Of a stretch of DNA of 64,000 bases, positions 7,166 to 16,228 are shown in pieces. A program made the translations under genes and the position numbers. The stretch comes from Flavobacterium sp. UBA2787 (GTDB lineage Bacteria > Bacteroidota > Bacteroidia > Flavobacteriales > Flavobacteriaceae), in NCBI GenBank assembly GCA_002352205.1, contig DEHZ01000013.1, positions 124,001 to 188,000 of the forward strand, read 5' to 3'. The notes under the pieces were generated by a model that ran no database searches, had not been told where the DNA came from, and saw only the letters and a program-made list of their open reading frames with translations. Every line of letters begins with the position of its first letter. Within the stretch, counting starts at the first letter, position 1.

Positions 7166-8443
7166 TTAATACCCATATTTATCCTTCCACCGATTCTTCA
7201 AAAAATTCCGCAACTCTTTCTCCCTCGCATTATTCCCCGGTTCATAAAAAGAAGTATTTTGAATTTCATCAGGTAGAAATTCCTGTTCGGCAAAATTATT
7301 TTCAAAATCGTGGGAGTATTTATATTCATCACCATAACCCAATTCTTTCATCAATTTGGTAGGAGCGTTTCGCAGATGTAACGGAACAGGCAAATCGCCG
7401 GTTTGTTTGACGATTTGTTGAGCTTTTCCAATCGCTAAATAACTTGCATTGCTTTTGGCAGATGTTGCTAAATAAATTGCACATTGACTCAATAAAATTC
7501 TACTTTCCGGATAGCCGATTGTTGTTACGGCTTGAAAGGTATTGTTCGCCATAATCAACGCTGTCGGATTAGCATTGCCAATGTCTTCGCTGGCTAAAAT
7601 GAGCATTCTTCGGGCGATGAATTTCACGTCTTCGCCACCTTCAATCATTCGGGCTAACCAATACACCGCACCATTCGGGTCGCTTCCGCGGATAGATTTA
7701 ATAAAAGCCGAAACAATATCATAATGTTGTTCACCCGTTTTGTCATATAAAACCGTATTCTTTTGAACCAATTGCATCACTTTTTCATTGGTGATTTCAA
7801 TTGAATCTTCTTCGGTTGCATTCACGATTAATTCAAAAATATTGAGCAATTTTCTTCCGTCACCTCCGGAAAGTCGCAAAAGAGCTTCGGTTTCCGTTAA
7901 AGTAATATTTTTAGTTTTTAAAATTTCATCTTGTTCAATTGCTCGATGTAACAATTGTTCTAAATCATCTTTGGAAAATGCATTTAACACATACACCTGA
8001 CATCTTGACAATAGAGCAGGAATCACTTCAAAACTAGGATTTTCGGTGGTGGCACCAATCAGCGTAATCCATCCTTTTTCGACTGCAGCTAATAATGAAT
8101 CTTGTTGCGATTTACTAAAACGATGAATCTCATCAATAAACAAAATTGGGTTTTTGGCTGTGAATAATCCGCCACTCATTTTTGCTTTTTCGATAACTTC
8201 CCGAATGTCTTTTACTCCCGAATTAATGGCACTCAACGTAAAAAACGGACGTTTACTTTCCTGAGCCATTATTTGAGCCAACGTGGTTTTTCCGGTTCCG
8301 GGTGGCCCCCATAAAATTAAACTCGGAATAATTCCTTTTGCAATTTGATGCGTCAACGAACCTTGTTCGCCAACCAAATGCAACTGACTAATGTATTCCG
8401 ATAAATGTTGAGGCCGGATGCGTTCGGCAAGTGGTGCTTCCAT
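7166..8443 (-). CDS. rarA: Replication-associated recombination protein A (AAA+ ATPase)
   Basis: This is a 425-aa cytoplasmic AAA+ ATPase of the RarA/MgsA/WRNIP1 family, which acts at stalled replication forks and is related to clamp-loader subunits. Walker A is GPPGTGKTT (residues 46-54), Walker B is LFIDEIHRF (Asp104-Glu105), and the sensor 1 region is [19 protein letters not shown]. The C-terminal tetramerisation region includes [19 protein letters not shown] and [10 protein letters not shown], which are diagnostic of RarA rather than RuvB or DnaX. Length is normal for the family. The ATG is preceded directly by GTATTTTTACACC, like the XRE gene at 2055, so the leader may be minimal. Confidence 0.95.
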   Translation of the reverse strand: MEAPLAERIRPQHLSEYISQLHLVGEQGSLTHQIAKGIIPSLILWGPPGTGKTTLAQIMAQESKRPFFTLSAINSGVKDIREVIEKAKMSGGLFTAKNPILFIDEIHRFSKSQQDSLLAAVEKGWITLIGATTENPSFEVIPALLSRCQVYVLNAFSKDDLEQLLHRAIEQDEILKTKNITLTETEALLRLSGGDGRKLLNIFELIVNATEEDSIEITNEKVMQLVQKNTVLYDKTGEQHYDIVSAFIKSIRGSDPNGAVYWLARMIEGGEDVKFIARRMLILASEDIGNANPTALIMANNTFQAVTTIGYPESRILLSQCAIYLATSAKSNASYLAIGKAQQIVKQTGDLPVPLHLRNAPTKLMKELGYGDEYKYSHDFENNFAEQEFLPDEIQNTSFYEPGNNAREKELRNFLKNRWKDKYGY

Positions 8444-8540
8444 GGTGTAAAAATACTCATTTCTGACAAAAAAGCACTATTTTCGTTTTGGATGTGTTTT
8501 TGATATTGAATTTGCGTTCGGAATTACTCGTACTTATTTT

Positions 8541-8653
8541 GGCCACTAATTCACTAATTTGTGGGCTATCTTAATTTGGATTAATTCGGATTTTCATCCA
8601 CGATGATCGAATTTGGTTTTTTAAATTAGACTTTTATTTGTGAATTCGTGGTT
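8541..8653 (+). repeat. Core relic of the MITE-like element
   Basis: GGCCACTAATTCAC at the left and GTGAATTCGTGGTTA at the right form an imperfect inverted repeat around an AT-rich middle containing GGATTTTCATC and GATGATCGAA. The order matches the interior of the complete element at 39465-39657, in the same orientation, but the AACCCGTTGGG termini are absent. It sits in the 245-bp space between rarA and the rhomboid gene. Confidence 0.55.
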
Positions 8654-8688
8654 ATCTAATATACCGAACCTATGTAACGAATAGAATT

Positions 8689-9444
8689 ATGAAACAAAAA
8701 TCCTTTATTTTTTCAACTTCGGTAATTGCCTGGCCTTTATTTTTTGTATTGGCTTTGTGGATTGTTTTTTGGGTAGAAGTTCGATTCAAAATCGATTTGG
8801 GCATTTACGGTGTTTTACCAAGAACTGTCAGCGGATTAAGAGGCGTTATTTTAAGTCCGTTTTTACACGGCGATATCAAACATTTGTATAATAATTCGAT
8901 TCCGTTATTATTCTTAATTGCTGTTTTACGTTATTTCTATAGAGAAGTTTCGTTGCAAGTTTTAGTTTTCGGGATATTAATTTCCGGACTCGGAACATGG
9001 TTAATCGGTAGAGAAAGTTACCATATTGGAGCCAGCGGATTGATTTATGTTTTGGTCAGTTTTATCTTTTTCAAAGGAATTCAAACCAAACATTATCGAT
9101 TAGTCGCCCTTTCGTTAGTGATTGTGATGTTGTATGGCGGAATGATTTGGTATATTTTTCCTGAAGTTGAAAACGGTATTTCGTGGGAAGGTCATTTGGC
9201 CGGATTCATCACCGGATTTTTATTTTCACTTTTATACAAAGCTGAAAACTATAAAAAACCCATTCGTTACGATTGGGAAAAACCCGATTTTAATCCCGAA
9301 AATGATCCGTTTATGAAACATTTTGATGAGAATGGTAATTTCGTCAACACTCCAAAACCGGAAGAATTAGAAGTAGAGTACACTTTTTTCAACATCGATA
9401 AAAATGTGTTTTACGAATTCAAATCGGAGAGAGAGAAGGAGTAA
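8689..9444 (+). CDS. Rhomboid-family intramembrane serine protease
   Basis: This 251-aa inner membrane protein has about six hydrophobic helices in its first 205 residues. The catalytic pair is visible as GASGLIY (Ser116) and WEGHLAGF (His169). The L1-loop region is LSPFLHGDIKHLYNNSIP, with the HL-x-NN pattern of rhomboids. The cytoplasmic tail (about 208-251) is charged and not part of the fold. It should cleave transmembrane segments within the bilayer; the substrate is unknown. Its stop codon is immediately followed by the stop of the convergent rlmB gene, with no bases between. Confidence 0.92.
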   Translation: MKQKSFIFSTSVIAWPLFFVLALWIVFWVEVRFKIDLGIYGVLPRTVSGLRGVILSPFLHGDIKHLYNNSIPLLFLIAVLRYFYREVSLQVLVFGILISGLGTWLIGRESYHIGASGLIYVLVSFIFFKGIQTKHYRLVALSLVIVMLYGGMIWYIFPEVENGISWEGHLAGFITGFLFSLLYKAENYKKPIRYDWEKPDFNPENDPFMKHFDENGNFVNTPKPEELEVEYTFFNIDKNVFYEFKSEREKE

Positions 9445-10179
9445 CTATCGTCTCTGTCTCACCACTTCATACAAAAAAGCTCCACAAGCAACCGAAACAT
9501 TCAATGAAGCAATGGTTCCAAACATGGGTAATTTTGCTTTTTCATCTACAATTTTCAAAACCGACGGATTGATGCCACGGTCTTCACTTCCCATAATAAT
9601 CGCTAACGGTTCATTTAATGCTAAATCATAAATAGCATCATCTGTTTTTTCCGTGGCTGCAATTGTTTTGATTCCTGAACCTTGCAGGTAAAAAATGGCA
9701 TCTTTAATATGTTCTACTTTACAAATTGGCACATTAAAAACGGCACCGGCACTGGTTTTTACGGTATCTCCGTTCACGGGAGCAGCACCTTGTTTGCCAA
9801 TTATGATTCCGTCAACACCGGTACATTCTGCTGTGCGGATAATTGCACCAAAATTACGTGCATCCGAAAGTTGGTCTAAAATTAAAAATAGGGGAGTTTT
9901 GCCACTTTCCAACACATTGGAAATCAAACTTTCCAAATCATGAAAATTCACCGGAGCAATGGTTGCCACCGCACCTTGATGATTTTTGGAAGTAAGACGA
10001 TTTAATTTTTCTACAGGAACATAGGTGAAATTCACTTTGTGTGATTTCATCACTTTCATTAATTCACGCATTAAGTCGCCTTGAATGTCTTTTTGCAAAA
10101 ACACTTTGTCGATTTCTTTTCCTGCTTGAATTGCTTCAATAATCGCTCTAATTCCAAAAATTTGATTGTCTTTTTCCAT
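9445..10179 (-). CDS. rlmB: 23S rRNA 2'-O-methyltransferase RlmB / TrmH-family SPOUT enzyme
   Basis: This 244-aa SPOUT methyltransferase starts at the ATG at 10179 (MEKDNQIFGIRAI). The frame could be opened further upstream to 10284, but that extension crosses the terminator of the preceding gene and has no homology-like sequence. The N-terminal substrate-binding domain is GIRAIIEAI...EIDKVF. The catalytic domain shows motif 1 LSDARNFGAIIRTAE, motif 2 IIMGSEDRGI and motif 3 LNVSVACGAFLYEV, forming the trefoil knot that binds S-adenosylmethionine. RlmB in E. coli methylates Gm2251 in the peptidyl-transferase P loop. A TrmH-like tRNA target cannot be excluded from sequence alone. Confidence 0.9.
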   Translation of the reverse strand: MEKDNQIFGIRAIIEAIQAGKEIDKVFLQKDIQGDLMRELMKVMKSHKVNFTYVPVEKLNRLTSKNHQGAVATIAPVNFHDLESLISNVLESGKTPLFLILDQLSDARNFGAIIRTAECTGVDGIIIGKQGAAPVNGDTVKTSAGAVFNVPICKVEHIKDAIFYLQGSGIKTIAATEKTDDAIYDLALNEPLAIIMGSEDRGINPSVLKIVDEKAKLPMFGTIASLNVSVACGAFLYEVVRQRR

Positions 10180-10183
10180 GCGG

Positions 10184-10191
10184 CAAAGGTA
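10184..10191 (-). promoter_or_regulatory. rlmB -7 box TACCTTTG, near-leaderless
   Basis: On the minus strand TACCTTTG lies only 4 bp before the rlmB ATG, so transcription would begin at or inside the start codon. It lies directly beside the T-run of the preceding operon's terminator. Confidence 0.45.
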
Positions 10192-10220
10192 TAAAAAAAC
10201 CACTCTGTTTCGGAGTGGTT
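10191..10220 (-). terminator. Rho-independent terminator of the SusCD operon
   Basis: Arms AACCACTC (10198-10205) and GAGTGGTT (10213-10220) enclose a 7-nt loop. On the minus strand the hairpin is followed by seven T residues. It lies 24 bp after the stop of the last operon gene. Confidence 0.85.
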
Positions 10221-10243
10221 TATAAATAAAACGAATGTGTTGA

Positions 10244-11215
10244 TTAATCTTGGAAAATTGCCGGCCAAGGCTCGTTGCCTTCACGTGTTAAAACGGTTGT
10301 TCCGGTTTCATTGTAGGTACTAGCAAAATTGATTGTCATTTGAGCACCACTAACACTTACAATTTCGTAAGTCCACGTTTCGCTGTACTGATCTGAACCT
10401 AATGTTAAAAGATTTTTGCAAAACCATTTAATTCCTGAACCTTCACTGTAGGCAGGATCATCAAACCAACAAGACGATTCAAATAGTCCAAAAGAGTAAT
10501 CGGATATTCTATAGGTTCCTTCCGGTAATGGATTTCCTCCCTCGTCGGTATCAAACCATGTTACAGTTCCAGTTGCCGTTCCTCCACATGGACTTGCTCC
10601 GGGAATTGACATATTTGTAGTTACATAACTGTGTGTGCCAGCCAAACTAGATTCAAATGGACAAGTTACATTAACGTTGTATCTAAAAGGAGAACGATAA
10701 AATGCTCCACCCAATACGTTTGCACTGGAGTTTTCCCAACTGAACGTTCTTCCATCTGTAGTTAAATATTTGAATCGTACTTCAAATTGATCTCCACCGT
10801 TAAATTCACCTTCCTGCACACCTAACTCTTCGAGCATTTGAGCAAGCGTAATGTTTACAGTTGTTCTCGGTAAACCAATAGGTCCAGTTGCAAAGTCACT
10901 TGGTAGCAAGTCATAAAGAAATGTTTCTTCTACACCATAATCAATACCATCGTCAGTATTGTCTTTAAAACTCGCATACACTTCTACTTTTTCCATTAAG
11001 CCACCGTTTAGCCGGTCTTGTGCTTCAAGAATTACTGTAAAAGCGGCATCATCAGCACCTAAAGCAATTTCACTGCTAACTAAATCTATTGTTCTTAGAA
11101 CGGCACCACTTGTAGTTTCGTCTAAAATACCATCAATTGAGTTGTCACTATCACTACATCCGATAAAAAGTGATAGCAACCCAATACTACTTATTTTTAC
11201 TATTTTATTTTTCAT
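10244..11215 (-). CDS. Outer-membrane lipoprotein of a SusCD operon
   Basis: This 323-aa protein has a type II signal peptide ending in LFIGC (Cys20), followed by a serine/aspartate-rich start (SDSDNS). In Bacteroidota that pattern favours surface exposure, though export cannot be proved here. The rest is beta-rich with several cysteines and no enzyme motif. It starts 9 bp after the susD stop and ends just before a terminator, so it is the third and last gene of the operon. Third genes in such operons often encode SusE/F-like surface ligand-binding lipoproteins, and that is the likely role. The family is not recognised with confidence. Confidence 0.7.
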   Translation of the reverse strand: MKNKIVKISSIGLLSLFIGCSDSDNSIDGILDETTSGAVLRTIDLVSSEIALGADDAAFTVILEAQDRLNGGLMEKVEVYASFKDNTDDGIDYGVEETFLYDLLPSDFATGPIGLPRTTVNITLAQMLEELGVQEGEFNGGDQFEVRFKYLTTDGRTFSWENSSANVLGGAFYRSPFRYNVNVTCPFESSLAGTHSYVTTNMSIPGASPCGGTATGTVTWFDTDEGGNPLPEGTYRISDYSFGLFESSCWFDDPAYSEGSGIKWFCKNLLTLGSDQYSETWTYEIVSVSGAQMTINFASTYNETGTTVLTREGNEPWPAIFQD

Positions 11216-11224
11216 TTTATTTTT

Positions 11225-12880
11225 TTAATTACCTACCGGAAAACCTGTAGTTGGATTAGTATCCCAGAATACTCTGGTTGTTACATTATTTTTTTGTGTT
11301 ACGTTTGAGTTAGTGTTAGCTTCACTTGCAGGATAGAAAAACGAGCGAATATATTCACCGGGATTAGGATCTATGTTCGGTTGAATATCTGTGGGAGCTC
11401 CGGTTCTTCTATAGAAATTATAACCGTCAATTCCATTTCCAAACAAAGTTACAAAGAATTCTTTGGCAATAACATTTAATTTTTGTTCGTTTCCAACAGC
11501 ATTATCCATCAAAGTTCCAACTTCATTCAAATAGGTGACATCAACTGTTGGACTTGGAACAAAGGAAGTATTTGCATCAACATCTCTTGATATAAAAGCT
11601 CTTACTTTAGAGAATGATTTTTGAATTCCAGCTTGAACAAATGCCTTAGCATCACCTGACCCGCCATATAAAGAAGCCTCTGCTCTAAGAAAATCTATTG
11701 TAGAACTTAAAAAAATGGGCGTAATTCCATTTCCTTTTGCTCCTAGATTTAGGTCAGTTTGACTAAACGTATTGTCATCAAATCTACCGCCAACCGGATA
11801 TAAACCGTAAGCTGTTTTTTTAGTTCCATCAGGAGGAAGACCCTCATCGTTTCCATGATCTCGTCCCCAATACCCTTGATTATCATCAATTCTACAATAA
11901 ACATGATTTCCGGCAGCGTAGTGAGCAGGAATTGGTTCTACAGAACATCTCAAATCTTGTTCACTTACCGGAACGTCACTTACTTGTCTGTAAAAATAAA
12001 ATCGCATTCTTGGGTCAACCACACTTTTTGTATTTTTCATTAAATCCATTAGCCAGTTAGACATATATCCTGTGGCTCCGGCAGTACCGGTAGGAGTATA
12101 GTTTGTAGCATAAAGCGGATGTCTCGTGTCTGGATTGGTATTGTTTGTTCCCCAAGTGAATTGAAAATCGTCTTCAACATTTGTCATATAATTGCCTTCT
12201 GCAATAATACTTTCAAAAGAGGTAATAGCTGTTGGGTCGACCAACCTTCTTTGCATGTAGATTTTTAACTTCAACGAATTGGCAAGTTTAATCCATTTAG
12301 ACCAATCTTTTTGATAGTAAAAATCAAAAGTAGGATCTGCCGGAGCATCTGTTTCAAAATTCACGATAGCTTGATCTAATAACAGTAATGCAGTGTTATA
12401 AATAGACTCTCCAGAATCTGCTGCTGGATTTAAATTTGTAATATCAAAGGCTTCGGTGTAAGGAACATCACCAAAGAAATCAACTAAGGTTACCATTAAA
12501 AATGCTTCAAATACTTGGCCCATTCCAGTATGTTTTGTCAAGCCATTTTCTTCGGTAGCTTGATTTAACAGTTTGATGTTTTTAATTGTTCCTTGATAAG
12601 TGTCTTCCCATCTTGTATCAAAAAAAGAAGGGTCATAGGCAGCAAAGTAGTTTCTGCCAAACATATAATGAATTCGACTAACTTCTCCAGCTGTTGTTCC
12701 ATAACGTTGGACAACATCTGCAAAATTTAACTGAATTGCGTTGAGCAAAAAGTTAGGATCTGATTGTTCCGGAGACAAACCATTTGGATTATCTACGATA
12801 TCTAATTCTGTGCTTTCACAGCTTATTAAAAGCGTAAAAACAGCCAGAATTGCACTTGAAATTTTTATTATTTTTTTCAT
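11225..12880 (-). CDS. SusD/RagB-family nutrient-binding lipoprotein
   Basis: This 551-aa surface lipoprotein has a lipobox LLISC (Cys21). The SusD-like_2 pattern is visible: NPNGLSPEQSDPNFLLNAIQ near the N-terminus, the TPR-type helical region with FEAFLMVTLVDFFGDVPYTEA, then WSKWIKLANSLKLKIYMQRR, and a C-terminal region with LRAEASLYG and GNGIDGYNFYRRTG. It acts as the lid that captures ligand over the SusC barrel encoded 10 bp upstream. The SusD-like_2 subgroup is often found without glycoside hydrolases, and its ligands may be peptides, oligosaccharides or other compounds. The ligand cannot be read from this sequence. Confidence 0.92.
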   Translation of the reverse strand: MKKIIKISSAILAVFTLLISCESTELDIVDNPNGLSPEQSDPNFLLNAIQLNFADVVQRYGTTAGEVSRIHYMFGRNYFAAYDPSFFDTRWEDTYQGTIKNIKLLNQATEENGLTKHTGMGQVFEAFLMVTLVDFFGDVPYTEAFDITNLNPAADSGESIYNTALLLLDQAIVNFETDAPADPTFDFYYQKDWSKWIKLANSLKLKIYMQRRLVDPTAITSFESIIAEGNYMTNVEDDFQFTWGTNNTNPDTRHPLYATNYTPTGTAGATGYMSNWLMDLMKNTKSVVDPRMRFYFYRQVSDVPVSEQDLRCSVEPIPAHYAAGNHVYCRIDDNQGYWGRDHGNDEGLPPDGTKKTAYGLYPVGGRFDDNTFSQTDLNLGAKGNGITPIFLSSTIDFLRAEASLYGGSGDAKAFVQAGIQKSFSKVRAFISRDVDANTSFVPSPTVDVTYLNEVGTLMDNAVGNEQKLNVIAKEFFVTLFGNGIDGYNFYRRTGAPTDIQPNIDPNPGEYIRSFFYPASEANTNSNVTQKNNVTTRVFWDTNPTTGFPVGN

Positions 12881-12890
12881 ATTATTTTTT

Positions 12891-15800
12891 TTAAAAAGAA
12901 GCTTTTACACTAAATCCATATCTTCGAGAACTAGGTCCGTTTAAGTAATCGAAACCTCTACCGTTACCAACTCCGGTTCCTGCTACGTTGGGGTCAAAGT
13001 TCACACCTTTAGGAGTATTGATTGCTTCATACCATAAATTGTTTCCGGATAATGTAAAACTTAGACCTCCAAAGAAGGTATTGTCTAACCATTTTTTAGG
13101 TACTTCATATCCCAATGAAATTTCTTGTAATCTAATGACAGATGCATCAAAAATTCTCATTTCGTCTGGTCCGGAGAATAAATTATCAAAATAATAGCCT
13201 GAGGCATTAATTTGAAAATCGTTTACTCCACCACTTTCATTAACTCCGGGAAGAATAAAAGTATTAAGTCTGTCTTCCGTATCTGTAGTTAATCCTCTAC
13301 CTAGTAATGTCGCAATAGTTTCAGAATAGATATCTCCACCATGTACATAACTAATTAAGAAATTAAAATTAAAATTTTTATATTTAATAGTGTTCCCAAC
13401 GTTTAAAACCCAATCCGGATTAGGGTCTCCCAAGACAGATAAATTGGGATCTTCAATATAATTTCCAATACTGTTTACTACGTAATTTCCATTTTCATCA
13501 CGTTGAATAGCGTTACCAACAATTACGCCTAAGGGCTGGCCCACAATTGCAGCATTTCCTAAATTTGTAAATCCAGAGAAAACTATGATTTCTGAATCAC
13601 TGGTTAGTTCTTTTACTTCGGTTTCGTTTTGAGTAAAGTTTCCATTCACATACCAATTGAATCCACCAGGATTATCATTTTTAGCCAGATCAATTCCTAA
13701 GTCAATTTCATAACCTGTTCCTTGTACTCGTCCAATATTTGTTTGAGTGAATAAAAATCCTGTTGAAGCCGGTAAAGGTCTGTCTGTAATTAAATTTTTG
13801 GTATTTCTATTATAATATGAAACATCTAATGAAACTCTATTTTTAAGGAATTTAGTTTCAAATCCTAACTCAACTTCATCGTAACGTTCCGGTTTTAAGT
13901 CTGGATTTCCTAACTCTGTTGCGGAGGTTATTCCGGGAACAGGTTCTGATCCGTTTAAGAAAGTTCTGGAGTTTAATCTTAGAATACTTGATGTTGGATA
14001 CCCTGTAGCAAAACCCGCCGATGTTCCGTAACTAGCTCTTAATTTTAAGAAGTTTAATCCGTTGTCGGATGATATTCCGCTAAATGCTTTAGTTGGAATA
14101 AACGACATACTTGCACTTGGGTAAAAAATAGAATTATTATTAAAGTTTGAAACCCAATCATTTCTTCCTGCCAATGTTAAGTATAGATACTTATTAAAAT
14201 CAACTTCTGTTTGACCATATAAGCCAAGAATATTTTGTTCTTCATATAATTGAACCGGAGATTGTTCTGTAAAATTGAAATGTCTCAATACACCAAACAC
14301 TAATTGGTTTTCACTATTTACACCTTGTCTGTCATAGGTTGTTCTTCTTGATGTTGCTCCAACGTTAAAGGACATTCCAAATTTCTCGTTTAATTCATAA
14401 TCACCATTTAAAACCAAGTTATGATCCCAAATCGTGTTATTGTTATCAAAGGTTCGATATGAGCCAAGTGGATTTCCAGTGACTCCTCCTTTGTTTTGGG
14501 CAACTTCGTTTCGTTCATTATAAAAATCTAAACCTACTCTATAAATTAAATTTAAATTATCATTAAAGTTATATTGTACAGCAGTATTTCCGAATACACG
14601 ATTTGTGATTTGCCTTGAATATGAATTTGCTGCTGTCCATCTTGGGTTTTGAATTCCATTATCACTTCTGTAGTAAACAGAACCCCCTGTTAAAGGGTTT
14701 TGGAATGGCATTCCCATTAAGTCAATACTTCTTGGTGTATAAAATACATCTCCAAAAATCGAAGAACCATCACCAACCACACCTGAACCTTGGCTGGCTG
14801 CTACGGGTGGGGTGTCAAAATCAGTTCTCGAATAATTGAATGTCCCACTTACTGTAAATTTATTAGAAAGAATCGCACGACCTCCAATGCCAATATTGTT
14901 TCTTGTTAGTTCGTTGCCTGGAGTAAAACCTACGTCGTTTAAATGACCATAGTTTGCATTATAGGAAACCTTCCCGTCATCAGATGTTCCGCTAAAGTTT
15001 ACAGAAGTATTAGCAACATGTCCTGTTCTGAAAAAATCTTTCACATTATCATAAGATCTCCATGGTAATCTTGCTCCCGTAAATTGAGGAAAGGCATCTG
15101 ATAATGAAGCTCTGTCGTAGGGGTGTGCTATCGTAGCATCAGCAGCAACACCTGAATTAGGATCTCCCCAACCTCCAAGTCCGTCTTGATAAAATCCAGG
15201 TCCCCAGTTACTGAAAAACAAACCGTATGACTGATCAAAACCATTTCCAAATTTATTTTGATAATCAGGTAATGAGGCAATTTCGTTATTAAAATAGGAT
15301 TGTGTGATAGTTACTTCGTTCTTTTTTGGCCCTTTTCTAATACTACTGCTTTTGGTAGTAATTAAGATTACCCCATTTTTTCCTGCACTACCATAAAGTG
15401 TGGCGGCAGCTAATCCTTTAAGCACACTAACATTTTCAATATTGTTTGGGTCTAAATCCAAAAACCTACTTGAACCACTATTTCCATCCACAAAGTCTCC
15501 ATTTGTATTGGTGTCGCTACTAAATGGAACACCATCTACAATGAAAAGCGGTTGGTTAGAGCCGGTAATACTGTTCAAACCTCTGATTACAATATTTGTC
15601 CCTGAACCAGACAAACCACTTGTTTGGTTAATTAAAACCCCTGATGCTTTACCGTTTAGTACCCTTCCGATATCACCTTCAGAACGCTGTTCAAGAGCTT
15701 CCGATTTAACCTCACTAATAGCATAACCTACAGCTTGCTTTTCTCTTTTTATACCCTGTCCCGTTAGAACCACACCCTCAAGTATTTGAGCGTCTTCTTC

Positions 15801-16082
15801 CATTTTAACATTAACTTTGTTAGAGCTTACAATAATTTCTTGTTTTAGCATTCCAACAAAGCTAAAAACAAGTGTTTCGCCTCTTTTCGTGTTAATAGTA
15901 AAATTTCCGTCAAAGTCGGTTTCTGTTCCATTGGTAGTATTTTTTACTATAATACTAACACCCGGAAGAGGAAGTCCGCTTTGATCAGTTACATTTCCTG
16001 TAACTGTCATCTCTTGTCCAAAACTGAGCTGAACAAGAAAAATTAGCAGCAAAACTAATTTTAATTTTTTCTTTGGTTTCAT
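12891..16082 (-). CDS. SusC/RagA-family TonB-dependent outer membrane transporter
   Basis: This is a 1063-aa protein. It has a signal peptide (LLIFLVQLSFGQ) and a carboxypeptidase-like regulatory domain at about 24-95 (VTGNVTDQSGLPLPGVSI, TETDFDGNFTI). The plug follows, with the SusC signatures NIVIRGLNSI, PLFIVDGVPF and LYGSAGKNGVILITTKS, and then a long 22-strand barrel that ends in phenylalanine (FSVKASF), as expected of outer membrane proteins. It imports ligand captured by the adjacent SusD partner, using TonB energy. It is first in a three-gene operon. Upstream, 16083-16228 is AT-rich and I could not identify a convincing promoter there. No hydrolase, sensor or sigma factor is next to it. 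Confidence 0.96.
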   Translation of the reverse strand: MKPKKKLKLVLLLIFLVQLSFGQEMTVTGNVTDQSGLPLPGVSIIVKNTTNGTETDFDGNFTINTKRGETLVFSFVGMLKQEIIVSSNKVNVKMEEDAQILEGVVLTGQGIKREKQAVGYAISEVKSEALEQRSEGDIGRVLNGKASGVLINQTSGLSGSGTNIVIRGLNSITGSNQPLFIVDGVPFSSDTNTNGDFVDGNSGSSRFLDLDPNNIENVSVLKGLAAATLYGSAGKNGVILITTKSSSIRKGPKKNEVTITQSYFNNEIASLPDYQNKFGNGFDQSYGLFFSNWGPGFYQDGLGGWGDPNSGVAADATIAHPYDRASLSDAFPQFTGARLPWRSYDNVKDFFRTGHVANTSVNFSGTSDDGKVSYNANYGHLNDVGFTPGNELTRNNIGIGGRAILSNKFTVSGTFNYSRTDFDTPPVAASQGSGVVGDGSSIFGDVFYTPRSIDLMGMPFQNPLTGGSVYYRSDNGIQNPRWTAANSYSRQITNRVFGNTAVQYNFNDNLNLIYRVGLDFYNERNEVAQNKGGVTGNPLGSYRTFDNNNTIWDHNLVLNGDYELNEKFGMSFNVGATSRRTTYDRQGVNSENQLVFGVLRHFNFTEQSPVQLYEEQNILGLYGQTEVDFNKYLYLTLAGRNDWVSNFNNNSIFYPSASMSFIPTKAFSGISSDNGLNFLKLRASYGTSAGFATGYPTSSILRLNSRTFLNGSEPVPGITSATELGNPDLKPERYDEVELGFETKFLKNRVSLDVSYYNRNTKNLITDRPLPASTGFLFTQTNIGRVQGTGYEIDLGIDLAKNDNPGGFNWYVNGNFTQNETEVKELTSDSEIIVFSGFTNLGNAAIVGQPLGVIVGNAIQRDENGNYVVNSIGNYIEDPNLSVLGDPNPDWVLNVGNTIKYKNFNFNFLISYVHGGDIYSETIATLLGRGLTTDTEDRLNTFILPGVNESGGVNDFQINASGYYFDNLFSGPDEMRIFDASVIRLQEISLGYEVPKKWLDNTFFGGLSFTLSGNNLWYEAINTPKGVNFDPNVAGTGVGNGRGFDYLNGPSSRRYGFSVKASF

Positions 16083-16228
16083 TAATTTATAATTTGAGTT
16101 AGTTATCTCAAAAGTCTTAAATTAATGTTAAACAAACAAGTGTTTTTGTTAATTTGTTCATAAAAAAACAACATATGATTTAATGTATTGATAATGAGAC
16201 GGTTGTTGCAAGTGCTGTTTGTGGTTGT

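Noticed and set aside
10180-10284. Upstream start of rlmB at 10284
   Set aside because: It would cross the preceding operon's terminator and overlap its last gene; the family start is at 10179.
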